Assembly (NCBI GenBank): GCA_016199985.1 | Contig: JACQFQ010000041.1 | Location: 1-64,000 of the forward strand | Reading direction: 5' to 3' | Length of the DNA stretch: 64,000 nt | Origin: Verrucomicrobiota bacterium | GTDB taxonomy: Bacteria > Verrucomicrobiota > Verrucomicrobiia > Limisphaerales > UBA11320 | In this document: positions 44,991 through 53,885 of the stretch, piece by piece | Position numbering within the stretch: position 1 is the stretch's first letter | How the letters are laid out: every line of letters begins with the position of its first letter | Notes under the pieces: generated by a model | What the model saw: the letters and a program-made list of their open reading frames with translations, nothing else | Database searches by the model: none | Told to the model about the DNA's origin: nothing | Translations under genes and position numbers: made by a program

Positions 44991-45686
44991 CTACTCCTTC
45001 TTTCCTGGGGCGCTCTTGTTCTTGATTTGGTGGCGAATGTCCTCGCCTTCGTAAAGAAACACGACTTCCTCGGCGATGTTGGTCGCATGGTCCGCGATCC
45101 GCTCCAGGGCTTTCGAGATCACCATGAGGTTGAGGCATCGGGTGATCGTGGACGGCCGCTCGATCATGTAGCTCGCGAGCTCTCGATGCAGTTGCTTGTT
45201 CAGCGAGTCCACTTCCTTGTCTCGAGGGATGATGGCGCGAGCCCGGCCCGGGTCGCGATTGACGAACGCGTCCAGCGCTTCGCGCAACATCTCGAGCGCG
45301 AGGCGGGCCATGTGGGGAATATCTATGTAAGGCTTGAGCTGGGGCTCCTGGTTCAGCTCGACCGTTCTTCGCGCGATGGTGGTCGCCTCGTCTCCGACGC
45401 GCTCGAGATCGTGCGAGATCTTCATCGTCACCGTGATCAGCCTCAGATCGCTCGCGAGAGGCGCCTTCGCGAGCAGGGCGATGGCCAGCTCGTCGATCTC
45501 CACCTCCAGCTGGTCGATGACGCGGTCCTCCTCCTTGGCCTTCGCGGCGGCGTCGCTGTCGCGATCGAGCAGCGCCTTGATGTAACGGTTCACCGCGGCT
45601 TCCGCGTGCGTGGCCATCGAGATGAGCCGTTCCTTCAGATGGGCCAGTTCCTGGTCGTGATGTGTCATGACATTATGCTTGGACAT
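44991..45686 (-). CDS. phoU: Phosphate transport system regulator PhoU
   Basis: 231 residues, all alpha, built from two PhoU repeats: 'HLKERLISMATHAEAAVNRYIKALLDRDSDAAAKA' and 'MLREALDAFVNRDPGRARAIIPRDKEVDSLNKQL'. Metal-binding motifs 'ISHDLERVGDEATTIAR' and 'SKALERIADHATNIAEEVVFL' (E-x3-D) are intact. PhoU damps PstSCAB uptake and PhoB signalling when phosphate is plentiful. It starts 11 bases after pstB and is followed 38 bases later by phoB. Confidence 0.97.
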   Translation of the reverse strand: MSKHNVMTHHDQELAHLKERLISMATHAEAAVNRYIKALLDRDSDAAAKAKEEDRVIDQLEVEIDELAIALLAKAPLASDLRLITVTMKISHDLERVGDEATTIARRTVELNQEPQLKPYIDIPHMARLALEMLREALDAFVNRDPGRARAIIPRDKEVDSLNKQLHRELASYMIERPSTITRCLNLMVISKALERIADHATNIAEEVVFLYEGEDIRHQIKNKSAPGKKE

Positions 45687-45697
45687 GCTCCCGCCGC

Positions 45698-46549
45698 TCA
45701 GCCAAATCGCCCTGTCACATAATCCTCGGTCTGCTTCTTGCCGGGGTTTGTGAAAATCTTCGTGGTGACGTCGTACTCGATCAACTCGCCCAGGTAGAAA
45801 AAGGCGGTCAGATCGGAGATCCGCGCGGCCTGCTGCATGTTGTGGGTCACAATGACGATGGTGAACTCCTTCTTCAATTCCAGAATCAGCTCCTCGATCT
45901 TCGCCGTCGCGATCGGATCGAGCGCCGACGCGGGCTCGTCCATCAGCAGGATCTGGGGTCGGATCGCGATGGCGCGGGCGATGCAAAGGCGCTGCTGCTG
46001 TCCGCCGGACAGGCCCAAGGCGCTGCTGTGCAGGCGATCCTTCACCTCGTCCCAGAGCGCCGCCCCGCGGAGGCTTTGCTCCACCACGCCCTGAAGCTCG
46101 GGGCCGTTTCTCATCCCGTGCAGGCGCAGACCGTAGGCGATGTTCTCGAAAATCGACTTGGGAAACGGATTCGACTTTTGGAACACCATGCCCACCCGCT
46201 TCCGAAGCTCGATGACGTCGACGTCGCCGCTGTAAATGTCATGGCCGCCAATCTGGATCCGCCCTTGGACCCGCACATGGTCGATGAGATCGTTCATCCG
46301 GTTGAAGCACCGGAGGAACGTGGACTTGCCGCAGCCCGACGGCCCAATGAAGGCCGTCACCAGCCTCTCCCGGATGTCGATCGAGATCCGTTTGAGAGCC
46401 TGGCTGGGTCCGTAGAAGAGCGAGACGTCGGAGGATTCGATCAGGATTCTGGAGTCGGCGGCGGATCTCGCTTGCGGAGCCTCTCCTGTCTCCCCAGGGG
46501 CGACGGCCTCGGCGGAGGGGGGGATCGAGATTTTGGGGGTGGAAGTCAT
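45698..46549 (-). CDS. pstB: Phosphate ABC transporter ATP-binding protein
   Basis: 283 residues. Walker A 'GPSGCGKST', signature 'LSGGQQQRL', Walker B 'ILLMDEP', and PstB-specific 'FNRMNDLI', '[26 protein letters not shown]', '[18 protein letters not shown]'. An N-terminal extension of about 35 residues rich in Ser/Ala/Glu precedes the ABC domain. It starts 15 bases after pstA ends and energises phosphate uptake with PstA and PstC. Confidence 0.98.
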   Translation of the reverse strand: MTSTPKISIPPSAEAVAPGETGEAPQARSAADSRILIESSDVSLFYGPSQALKRISIDIRERLVTAFIGPSGCGKSTFLRCFNRMNDLIDHVRVQGRIQIGGHDIYSGDVDVIELRKRVGMVFQKSNPFPKSIFENIAYGLRLHGMRNGPELQGVVEQSLRGAALWDEVKDRLHSSALGLSGGQQQRLCIARAIAIRPQILLMDEPASALDPIATAKIEELILELKKEFTIVIVTHNMQQAARISDLTAFFYLGELIEYDVTTKIFTNPGKKQTEDYVTGRFG

Positions 46550-46564
46550 GAAAAGTTCCTCTTC

Positions 46565-47539
46565 TTAGTGCGCGGCTCGCATCCCCCGGCGAATGCGAGC
46601 CCGGATGATGATGGCGACGACGTTCAGCGTGAATGTGAGGAGCAGCAATGTCAGCACGGTCGCGAAGAGAATGGGCCTCGTCTGATCCACATTCGGCGAC
46701 TGCGTGGAAAGCACAAAGACATGATAGCCGAGGTCCATGAACTGATCCGTCAACGCCTGGGGATAGTGCGCCATGTAGTACGCGGCCCCGGTGAACAGAA
46801 TCGGCGCGACCTCTCCGCCCGCTCGGCTGACAGCGAGAATGCCGCCGGTCAGGATGCCCGGAAGCGCCTGGGGGAGGACAATCTTTCTCACTGTCTCGAG
46901 CTTCGTCGCTCCCAGGGCAAGGCTCGCCTCCCTCAAGCCGGGCGCAATGGCCTTCAGCGATTCCTCCGTCGCGACGATCACGAGCGGCATCGTCATCACA
47001 GCCAGGGTCAGGGAGGCCCACAGGATGCCTGGCTTGTTCCAGACGGGCTCCGCGGATCCGGGATGAAATAGACGATCCATCGAGCCCCCCGCGAAGTGAA
47101 TGAAGAAGCCCATCCCAAAAAGACCGAACACGATCGAGGGGACGCCCGCCAGGTTGTTCACGGCGGAGCGGATGACGCGCGTCGTGGCCGAGGTGGGTTT
47201 GGCGTACTCATTGAGATAGATCGCGGTGATCACGCCCACCGGGATGACGAAGAAGCTCATCAGGATCACGCGCGAGGCCGTGCCCACCAGCATCGGAAGG
47301 ATTCCCGCCTTGTTCACGTCGAACATGTCGCGGTCCGCGCCGCTGAAGACGAACCGGAATGACAGGCTCGGAAGCCCGTGCCAGAGGACATTCCCCAGGA
47401 TGATCGCCAGGATCAGAAGAATCAGGAGAGTCGCGGCCAGGGTGATGCCTGCCCCCGCCATGGAGGCAAAGTCGCGGGACTTCCGGCCGAAGTCGGCGGT
47501 CGCGACGGTTTCTCTCCCCGTTGACCCGGACGGCTTCAC
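46565..47539 (-). CDS. pstA: Phosphate ABC transporter permease PstA
   Basis: 324 residues with six predicted helices. Characteristic sequence: 'AIYLNEYAKPTSATTRVIRSAVNNLAGVPSIVFGLFGMGFF' and the EAA-type cytoplasmic loop 'LREASLALGATKLETVRKIVLPQALPGILTGGILAVSRAGGEVAPILFTG'. It starts one base after the pstC stop, so the pair is translationally coupled and together forms the membrane channel. Confidence 0.96.
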   Translation of the reverse strand: MKPSGSTGRETVATADFGRKSRDFASMAGAGITLAATLLILLILAIILGNVLWHGLPSLSFRFVFSGADRDMFDVNKAGILPMLVGTASRVILMSFFVIPVGVITAIYLNEYAKPTSATTRVIRSAVNNLAGVPSIVFGLFGMGFFIHFAGGSMDRLFHPGSAEPVWNKPGILWASLTLAVMTMPLVIVATEESLKAIAPGLREASLALGATKLETVRKIVLPQALPGILTGGILAVSRAGGEVAPILFTGAAYYMAHYPQALTDQFMDLGYHVFVLSTQSPNVDQTRPILFATVLTLLLLTFTLNVVAIIIRARIRRGMRAAH

Positions 47540-47540
47540 T

Positions 47541-48722
47541 TCAGGCCTTCCCCTCCAATTGCTTCTTCAGCCGGTGAATGAAGGACTCCGCCACCAGGTT
47601 GGACAGGAAGGTGACCCCGAACAAGAGAGCGCCGAGCAGGAAGAGCATCCGGTAGTGATGCTCGCCAAAAACCGTTTCCGCCAGCTCGGCGGCGATGGTT
47701 GCGGTGATGGTGCGGGTGGAGTCGAAGAGGCTCGCCGAAACGATGCTCGCGTTACCGCTGGCCATGAGGACCACCATGGTCTCCCCCACCGCGCGACCAA
47801 ACCCAAGAACCACTGCCGCGAAAACGCCGGGGATCGCCGCTGGCAAAACGATTCTCCAGGCCGCCTGCCACCGGGTGGAGCCCAGCGCCAGAGCGCCATG
47901 CACATAGCTTCCGGGCACGCTGGTCAGCGCGTCTTCCGCGATGGAGAAAGTCACCGGGATGATCGCGAATCCGAGGGCGATGCCCGCGACGAAGGCGTTC
48001 AGGCGCGATTCGTAGCCGAACACCTCTTGCAGAAACGAAGCCATGATCAGCAGGCCAAAAAAGCCGAGGACCACCGAGGGAATGCCCGCGAGAAGCTCAA
48101 TGCCCGGCTTCAGCCATTCCTTGAGCCGTGGCGAAGAGAGCTGAGAGACGTAGATGGCGGCCGCCAGCGAGAGAGGCACGGCGAACAGCAGCGCGACGAT
48201 CGTCGCCTTCAGCGTGCCGATCAGCAGGGGAATGATGTTGTATTTGTGAATGGAGGAGACGGGCTGCCAGATCATCTCGGGCTTGTCGTAGCCGCTCCAT
48301 TGGTACGGAAGGAGGAGGTAGCGCCATTCGAGGGTGTTCACGGCCGCATCCCTGTCCTTGGAAGCCCCTTTCGCGGTCTCGAGCTTCAGGTTCATCAAAT
48401 CCACTTTCGCGTCGCGATCCAGGGCGGCGAACTGCTCGGGCGTCAGGCCCAGGTACTTTTGAATCTCCGCGGGCGACCGGGTGTCGAGTCCCTCCAGGGG
48501 AATCACCTGGGTGGCGGAAGCGCTGGTCGCGCGCCCGAGAACGATGGGCAGCGCCTCGCGCGCAACGAAGATGAAGATCAGGAAGACTCCGACGATTGCG
48601 GAAAGGGAGATCGCATGGATAGCCCGCTCCACCAGCCATTCCACAGGCCTTCTTTGTTGACCGCGCCGAATGCCGGCCCAGGGGTCGGCATTCTCCAAGG
48701 GATGAGTCGTCCCGGAAGTCAC
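47541..48722 (-). CDS. pstC: Phosphate ABC transporter permease PstC
   Basis: 393 residues, longer than the usual ~310. The extra length is an about 100-residue periplasmic loop between the first helix (ISLSAIVGVFLIFIFVA) and the transporter core, with 'QKYLGLTPEQFAALDRDAKVDLMNL'. The core has 'LSLAAAIYVSQLSSPRLKEWLKPGIELLAGIPSVVLGFFGLLIM' and the loop 'ALALGSTRWQAAWRIVLPAAIPGVFAAVVLGFGRAVGETMVVLM'. It lies 102 bases after pstS, and the gap contains a large hairpin. Confidence 0.96.
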   Translation of the reverse strand: MTSGTTHPLENADPWAGIRRGQQRRPVEWLVERAIHAISLSAIVGVFLIFIFVAREALPIVLGRATSASATQVIPLEGLDTRSPAEIQKYLGLTPEQFAALDRDAKVDLMNLKLETAKGASKDRDAAVNTLEWRYLLLPYQWSGYDKPEMIWQPVSSIHKYNIIPLLIGTLKATIVALLFAVPLSLAAAIYVSQLSSPRLKEWLKPGIELLAGIPSVVLGFFGLLIMASFLQEVFGYESRLNAFVAGIALGFAIIPVTFSIAEDALTSVPGSYVHGALALGSTRWQAAWRIVLPAAIPGVFAAVVLGFGRAVGETMVVLMASGNASIVSASLFDSTRTITATIAAELAETVFGEHHYRMLFLLGALLFGVTFLSNLVAESFIHRLKKQLEGKA

Positions 48723-48745
48723 AAGTCGTAGCGTGGTCGAAGGCC

Positions 48746-48807
48746 GATCCTGTGTCGGGAGGGGATCGGCGAAATGCCGTCCCCTCCCATGGAGGACACA
48801 GAGGATC
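48746..48807. other. Large imperfect hairpin between pstS and pstC
   Basis: GATCC plus TGTGTC (48746-48756) pairs with GACACAG-AGGATC (48794-48807), then GGGAGGGGA pairs with TCCCCTCCC, then CGGC with GCCG around a GAAAT loop. The stem is over 24 bp with small bulges. Hairpins after the binding-protein gene of ABC transporter operons often stop part of transcription or protect the upstream mRNA, so that more PstS than PstC is made. That role is inferred. Confidence 0.7.
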
Positions 48808-48824
48808 TGCTTTTCGTGAAAGGT

Positions 48825-49682
48825 CTACTTGGAATCGCTGCGGAAGGGCTTGGGAAGCGGATAGTATCCGATATCCTTCACGACCGCTTGACCCGCGTCG
48901 CTCCGCATCCAGTTGAGGTAGGCGGACACTTCGCCTTTGTCGACAGCGGGGTTCACATAGACGAAGAGGTAACGCCAGATCGGATAGGTGCCGCCAACGA
49001 CGGTCTCCTCGTTCGCTGAGATCGCTGGCGAATCGTCGCTCTTCTTGATCGCGAGGGCCTTGGCCCCGGCCCCGTAGGCCGCGCCGCCGTAACCGATCCC
49101 GTTCTTGTCCTTCGAGACCGCCTGCAGTAGAGCCGCGGTGCCCGGCATTGTTTGCGCTCGAGACACAAAGTCCTTCCCGCCCAGGACATGCTCCTTGAAA
49201 AACTCGTAGGTGCCGGAGCTGTTCTCGCGGCTGTAGACCGTGATCGGCGCGTCAGGCCCCCCCACCGACTTCCAGTTCTTGATCTTGCCCGTGAAGATCA
49301 TCGCCAGCTGCTCCATCGTGAGTTCCTTGAGCGGGCTTTCGGCGTTCACGTAAACCGACAGGCCGTCGAGGGCCACCTTATACTCGCTGGGACGCTTGCC
49401 GAACGACTTGATGCACTCAGCCACCTCGTCCGCTTTGATGGAGCGGGAGGCGTTCGCCAGATCCGTCGCGCGATTCTGGAGCGCGGCGAAACCCACGCCC
49501 GAACCGCCTCCAGTCACCTGGATCTTTGTCCCAGGGTGGGCCGCCATATATAACTCAGCCCACTTCTGGGCCAGGATGACGAGTGTGTCGGATCCCTTGA
49601 CCGTGATGTTTGCCGCGGGTGAAGAAATGAGAGTTCCGAAAAGGACTCCCGCCGTCAGAAAACGCAGTAGTGTGTTTTTCAT
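48825..49682 (-). CDS. pstS: Periplasmic phosphate-binding protein PstS
   Basis: 285 residues from ATG 49682 (49697 is an alternative, adding five residues). Signal peptide MKNTLLRFLTAGVLFGTLISSPAA. Phosphate-site features: 'ITVKGSDTLVILAQKWAELY', 'VTGGGSGVGFAALQNRATDLANASR', 'ITVYSRENSSGTYEFFKEHVLGG', and 'GIGYGGAAYG'. It belongs to the shorter PstS form common outside enterics. A Pho-box-like sequence lies just upstream. It binds periplasmic phosphate for PstCAB. Confidence 0.95.
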   Translation of the reverse strand: MKNTLLRFLTAGVLFGTLISSPAANITVKGSDTLVILAQKWAELYMAAHPGTKIQVTGGGSGVGFAALQNRATDLANASRSIKADEVAECIKSFGKRPSEYKVALDGLSVYVNAESPLKELTMEQLAMIFTGKIKNWKSVGGPDAPITVYSRENSSGTYEFFKEHVLGGKDFVSRAQTMPGTAALLQAVSKDKNGIGYGGAAYGAGAKALAIKKSDDSPAISANEETVVGGTYPIWRYLFVYVNPAVDKGEVSAYLNWMRSDAGQAVVKDIGYYPLPKPFRSDSK

Positions 49683-49716
49683 GCATCTCAATTTCATACG
49701 CAGAAAATACGTTTGT

Positions 49717-49734
49717 AAGACGGCGGGGTGACAA
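49717..49734 (-). promoter_or_regulatory. Pho-box-like site before pstS
   Basis: Read on the minus strand: TTGTCAC-CCCG-CCGTCTT. This fits two 7-base repeats of the Pho-box consensus CTGTCAT with a 4-base spacer, five of seven positions matching in each. It is 35 bases before the pstS ATG at 49682. Binding by PhoB is inferred from the context. Confidence 0.42.
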
Positions 49735-49748
49735 TTCGGAAACGAAGC

Positions 49749-51107
49749 TCAGAACTTCCAGATCGCGTCGATCTGGATGCGTCCGACATGACTGCCGGAT
49801 CCAATCGGGCTTTCGACGATCGCGTCCATATCGTAGAACGTGAGGCCGAATGTCAGCGAATCATAAGGCGAGTAGTTTGCGCGAATGATATGGCCGCGGA
49901 CGTTCGTTCCGGCCTGATACCCTGCCGCCACGCCGTGAGTCGCGTCGGCCGCCGCATAGAACGCTCCCGAGTCGGAATCCGTAATCTCCTCGAACCAGGC
50001 GTTGGCCTGGACCTCGCGGAAGCGGTAGCCGACGTCCCAAGTCTTGCGTTTCCCGGATTTGCCCAAGGTGACGCCAACAGAGTAGCCGTCCTTGAAGGTT
50101 TGAGCCGCCGGATTGTGGATGTAGTCGCCCGCGACTGTGATCGGGAACTTGGTGGGATACAGAGGGAAGCTTTCCAAGGTGTACGTGACCGCCGCGTCCA
50201 CGACGATCGGATTGAATCCTTCCTTGAGCAAGCCCGGGGCGTTGCTTCGCTCGTTGCCGGCATTCTTATTGGGGACGCTGGCGTGGAGAAGTTGCTCGTC
50301 ATGCGTGATGGTGAACACCCCAATGCCCATCGTGCTTTGCCACTTTTGCTTCTGGTCCCACACGGAATCGAAACGAGCCTGGGCCGCGAACATATAGGGG
50401 TCCTTGGATTCCTTTGCGGGAGGCGGCCCCGAGACCTCGTTGATGACGAAAGCGCCGCCGATCAGGCGAAACGCGTGGTTGGCGTTGAAGTTGTACTTCA
50501 TCTGCGTCGCCACGCCTTCAGGGGTGTAGTCCTTGTCGAACATGATGTCCGAGGCCACGAAGGGGTTTTCCATCTTTCCGACCGTCAAACCCCATGACCA
50601 ATCCGAAGTGTGGATCGGCGTCCATTTTGCGTAAGCCAAGTCAATGAAGAGACTCTTCTTCCCGGCGTTGGATCCGAGCGTTTGGTTCTGGGAGATGGGA
50701 TCGCTAACGCCGGCGATGCCGCCCGAGGCGTCGCCCGAGCCCAGGCGAAAGCCAACCTCGAAGTCGTCACGAAGGCTTGCCACCGCGCCAAAGCGCAGAC
50801 GATAGCGCCAGCGATTCCTGTCGGGGGTCTGGCCGTTGAAGATGGAATCAAAGCGGCCGCGGAAGTCGCCGTTGAGCTTCAACGATGTCACCCAGTCGGG
50901 CATGCCCGACTTGGCTTGATAGGCTTTCTTGAATCCGTCGTCCGCTTCCGAGCGAAGATCCTTCGCCTCTTGTTGCGTGAGGACGCCTTTGCTGACGAGT
51001 TTGTCCAGGAGGGCGTCCTGTGATTGCGCCTGCGCTTTTCCGGCCACCAGGGCGGTGATCAGAGTTCCCGAAGCGAGGGCTTTATTGAGGATGGTTTGTT
51101 TGTCCAT
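49749..51107 (-). CDS. Outer-membrane putative porin of the phosphate locus
   Basis: 452 residues with signal peptide ending 'VAGKAQA'. After a short helical stretch 'DALLDKLVSKGVLTQQEAKDLRSEAD' (N-terminal helper region of the putative porin family) follows a beta-barrel pattern with alternating residues: 'LKLNGDFRGRFDSIFNG', 'RWRYRLRFGAVASLRDDFEVGFRLGSG', 'LFIDLAYAKW', 'WSWGLTVGKME'. The last residues 'GRIQIDAIWKF' end in an aromatic residue as for outer-membrane proteins. Position upstream of pstS and the Pho-box-like sequence suggest phosphate or polyphosphate uptake. Confidence 0.88.
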   Translation of the reverse strand: MDKQTILNKALASGTLITALVAGKAQAQSQDALLDKLVSKGVLTQQEAKDLRSEADDGFKKAYQAKSGMPDWVTSLKLNGDFRGRFDSIFNGQTPDRNRWRYRLRFGAVASLRDDFEVGFRLGSGDASGGIAGVSDPISQNQTLGSNAGKKSLFIDLAYAKWTPIHTSDWSWGLTVGKMENPFVASDIMFDKDYTPEGVATQMKYNFNANHAFRLIGGAFVINEVSGPPPAKESKDPYMFAAQARFDSVWDQKQKWQSTMGIGVFTITHDEQLLHASVPNKNAGNERSNAPGLLKEGFNPIVVDAAVTYTLESFPLYPTKFPITVAGDYIHNPAAQTFKDGYSVGVTLGKSGKRKTWDVGYRFREVQANAWFEEITDSDSGAFYAAADATHGVAAGYQAGTNVRGHIIRANYSPYDSLTFGLTFYDMDAIVESPIGSGSHVGRIQIDAIWKF

Positions 51108-51172
51108 AGCTAGGTTGTTGGAATTAGCGTTCGGACATTGAAACCCATGCGTTACGGAAAAAGGTCACCATC

Positions 51173-51190
51173 GTTACAACCTCGTGACGA
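51173..51190 (-). promoter_or_regulatory. Pho-box-like site before the porin gene
   Basis: Read on the minus strand: TCGTCAC-GAGG-TTGTAAC, two 7-base Pho-box-like repeats with a 4-base spacer; a third partial repeat (GGTGACC) follows. It lies about 66 bases before the porin ATG, which is a normal place for PhoB activation. Confidence 0.45.
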
Positions 51191-51240
51191 ATTTCGCCAT
51201 TGAGGGCGCCTCCGCCTTGTCCGATCGGTGAAAGGAAGAT

Positions 51241-51659
51241 GATTTTGAGAAGGCTGTAAGCCGAATTCTGTCTGCCGATCGTCGCCGAAGCGACAACCGG
51301 GAGAGGACCATTTGTCTCAGCAGCCGATACCCGAGACCCGCCCGACCTGAGGCCGGGACCGGAGCGGGCCGCTCCGAGGTCTCCTATTTGGCCTTGCTTC
51401 CAGTGGGGTTTTCCGTGCCCCGCGGATTACGCCGCGGGCGGTGGGCTCTTACCCCGCCTTTTCACCCTTACCGACCTCCAGTCGCCCGGAGGCCGGCGGT
51501 TTGTTTTCTGTGGCACTATCCGTCGTCCGATCATTACTTCGGACTCCCGCGTGTATCTGCAGCCTGTCGACGGCAGTTACGCGGCACCGCGCCCTCTGAA
51601 GTTCGGACTTTCCTCCCCTGGCCCGAAGGCCAGAAGCGGTCCTCCGCCCTCTCAAAATC
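51241..51659 (-). ncRNA. rnpB: RNase P RNA (bacterial type A)
   Basis: The catalytic RNA of ribonuclease P, which trims the 5' ends of tRNAs. Seen on the minus strand: P1 5' strand GATTTTGAGAGGGC (51659-51646) pairing with the 3' strand ending at 51241; the universal 'GAGGAAAGTCCG' (at about 51616-51605); an 'AGGGTGAAAAGGCGGGGTAAGAGCCCACCG' type region; and the 3' conserved 'ACAGAATTCGGCTTA' (about 51273-51259). Exact ends are estimates based on the P1 helix. About 419 bases long, as expected. Confidence 0.93.
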
Positions 51660-51793
51660 GGGCGCAATATAGGAGGGAGGCCCCGTGGGATCCAGCGCTG
51701 AGTTTCAACAATCATCATGGCCCGCGGCAAATCGCGCCGCGCGGGCAAAAAAGCCTGTTCCGTCTGGGAACGTCTGATAGCGTCCCGCCGACT

Positions 51794-52897
51794 ATGTTAA
51801 AAGCCGGAATCGTCGGGCTTCCCAATGTCGGAAAGTCCACCCTGTTCAATGCGGTGACCCGAACCCGCAAGGCCGAAGCGGCCAACTACCCGTTTTGCAC
51901 CATCGACCCCAACGTTGGCATTGTCACCGTTCCCGATCCCAGGCTCGAGGTGCTCGCGAAAATCGCGAAGACCGGCACCCTGATCCCCGCCGCCATCGAG
52001 TTTGTGGATATCGCTGGATTGGTGAAGGGCGCGGCGCAGGGCGAGGGGCTCGGCAACAAGTTCCTCAGCCACATCCGCGAGGTCGATGCCGTCGTTCAGG
52101 TTGTCCGCTGTTTCGAGGACGCCGACATCCACCATGTCGCCGGCGCGGTCGACCCTGTCCGCGATATCGAGACCATCACCACCGAGCTCGTGTTGGCGGA
52201 CCTGGAAAACGTCAAGAAGCGGATCGACAAAGGGGCCAAGGACGCGAAGCGCGGCGACAAAGTCGCGATGGCCGAGGAGGCCGTGCTCAAGAAGGTCGAG
52301 CCGCACCTGAATGAGGGCAAGCCCGCGATCACCCTCGATCTGAGTCCCGAGGACAAAGCGATGATGAAGGGCTTCTACCTCATGACCAGCAAGCCCACGA
52401 TATTCGCGGCGAACGTGAAGGAGTCGGACCTCGCCACGGCGGAACAGAATCCGCATGTCGTCAAGGTGCGGGAATACGCTCGAACTCACGTGAACTGCGA
52501 GACGGTGGTGATCAGCGCCCAGATTGAGAGCGATCTCATTGATCTCTCTCCCGACGAGGCGCGCGCCTTCCTCAAGGAGCTCGGAGTGGACGAATCCGGA
52601 GTCGGCGCGCTCATCCGCGCCACCTACCACTTGCTCGGCCTGAGAACCTATTTCACCGCCGGCGAAAAGGAGGCCCGCGCCTGGACCATCCATGCCGGAG
52701 ACACCGCCCCCAAGGCGGCCGGCGTGATCCACAGCGATTTCGAGCGCGGATTCATCAAGGCGGAAACGGTGGCCTACGACGCCTTGGTGCAATGCGGGTC
52801 CGTCGCGGCCGCCCGGGAAAAGGGGCTCTACCGGATGGAGGGCAAGGAATACATCGTCAAGGACGGGGATGTGATGCTCTTCAAGTTCAACGTCTGA
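51794..52897 (+). CDS. ychF: Redox-regulated ATPase YchF (Obg/OLA1 family)
   Basis: 367 residues. Start at 51794 places the P-loop 'GLPNVGKST' at residues 8-16. Other signatures: 'NYPFCTIDPNVGIVTVPDPRL', 'FVDIAGLVKGAAQGEGLGNKFL', the coiled-coil arm 'LADLENVKKRIDKGAKDAKRGDK', and the C-terminal TGS domain 'LGLRTYFTAGEKEARAWTIHAGDTAPKAAGVIHSDFERGFIKAETVAYD'. YchF hydrolyses ATP, binds ribosomes and is linked to stress responses. Its promoter must lie between it and the divergent rnpB. Confidence 0.98.
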   Translation: MLKAGIVGLPNVGKSTLFNAVTRTRKAEAANYPFCTIDPNVGIVTVPDPRLEVLAKIAKTGTLIPAAIEFVDIAGLVKGAAQGEGLGNKFLSHIREVDAVVQVVRCFEDADIHHVAGAVDPVRDIETITTELVLADLENVKKRIDKGAKDAKRGDKVAMAEEAVLKKVEPHLNEGKPAITLDLSPEDKAMMKGFYLMTSKPTIFAANVKESDLATAEQNPHVVKVREYARTHVNCETVVISAQIESDLIDLSPDEARAFLKELGVDESGVGALIRATYHLLGLRTYFTAGEKEARAWTIHAGDTAPKAAGVIHSDFERGFIKAETVAYDALVQCGSVAAAREKGLYRMEGKEYIVKDGDVMLFKFNV

Positions 52898-52901
52898 TGG
52901 G

Positions 52902-53885
52902 CTACCGCGCCGCGCGCGGGCTATTGATCTCGATCAGGTTGCCTTCGGGGTCCTGCAGGTGAATCGTGCGAACCCCCCAGTGCCAGCGGTCCGTCGGCCC
53001 TTCGAGAAACTCCACGCCTTTCTCGGTCAACCGCACATAGGCGGCGTCCACATCGTCCACGGAGAGCACGGTCACCGGTCGCTGCAGCGGGAGGGATGCC
53101 TCGTGCGGCGCCGTGGTGTGTAGAGCTTCCGCCATGAAGTCGCGCTGGAAGAGCGAAAGGATTGTCGCCCCCGTGTCCAGCTCCGCGTAAACCCCCTCCT
53201 GCAGAAATCGGACCTGGAGCCCCAGCTTCTCGCGATAGAAGGAGAGCTCGGTGGCGAAATCGCTCACCAGGAGTCGAAGGTGCGAGAGACGGAAATGCTC
53301 CGGCCGGCCGGATGAGGCGGGCGCGGTCTCGCCGGGATTGGGATTGATCAGCTCGCGCCGGCGGCGAAGGCAGAAATCGACAAAATCACGCTCCGGCACG
53401 CTGTGCGCAATGGCGGCGGGCAGGCTGTCATAGAGGGAGGAGAAGGCGCGCTCCATCATCTCTTCGTTGTCCAGGGCGGCCGTTGACGCGAGGAAAGGCT
53501 TCGACTTCACCAGCTCCTGCGCGCGCTCGCGAAGCTGGGATTGGAAATCGGTCAGCAAGCGATCAACGGCGGCGGGGGGGCAGTCCAAGCCCTCGGACGC
53601 GAAATGCCGCGCAGATTCCGCCAGGCGCGCGGTGCCTCGGGCCAGCAACCCCGCCGCGTCCGCCACGACGCTCTTCGCGTCGCGCTTCCATGCCTCCGGG
53701 TCCGTTCCCAGCGACCGCAGCTCGGGCAGCTCGTGCAGCGGCCGCCAATCGCTCATCCCATGTTCCCAAAAATCGTCGTCAGGCTTGAGAAATCCGGATT
53801 GCGCGAGCTCCGGGACGCGCGCGAGCGAGAATTTGCCCAATCGCTCGCCATCCCGAGCCACATGAATCGATCGTGAAAAAACCAT
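52902..53885 (-). CDS. GYF_2-like domain fused to VOC (glyoxalase) domain
   Basis: 327 residues from ATG 53885. Residues ~1-55 ('HVARDGERLGKFSLARVPELAQSGFLKPDDDFWEHGMSDWRPLHEL') match the GYF_2/DUF4339 module thought to bind proline-rich or membrane partners. A helical middle part (~60-200) is of unknown fold. From about residue 200 ('HFRLSHLRLLVSDFATELSFYREKLGLQVRFL') a vicinal-oxygen-chelate domain follows with 'TVLSVDDVDAAYVRLTEKGVEFLEGP' and the end 'WGVRTIHLQDPEGNLIEI'; the final Glu and the opening His look like metal ligands. The combination is unusual. Its stop is four bases after the end of ychF. Confidence 0.85.
   Translation of the reverse strand: MVFSRSIHVARDGERLGKFSLARVPELAQSGFLKPDDDFWEHGMSDWRPLHELPELRSLGTDPEAWKRDAKSVVADAAGLLARGTARLAESARHFASEGLDCPPAAVDRLLTDFQSQLRERAQELVKSKPFLASTAALDNEEMMERAFSSLYDSLPAAIAHSVPERDFVDFCLRRRRELINPNPGETAPASSGRPEHFRLSHLRLLVSDFATELSFYREKLGLQVRFLQEGVYAELDTGATILSLFQRDFMAEALHTTAPHEASLPLQRPVTVLSVDDVDAAYVRLTEKGVEFLEGPTDRWHWGVRTIHLQDPEGNLIEINSPRAAR

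Noticed and set aside
45842-47071. 409-residue plus-strand frame opposite pstB/pstA
   Set aside because: Antisense of two certain genes, no domain.
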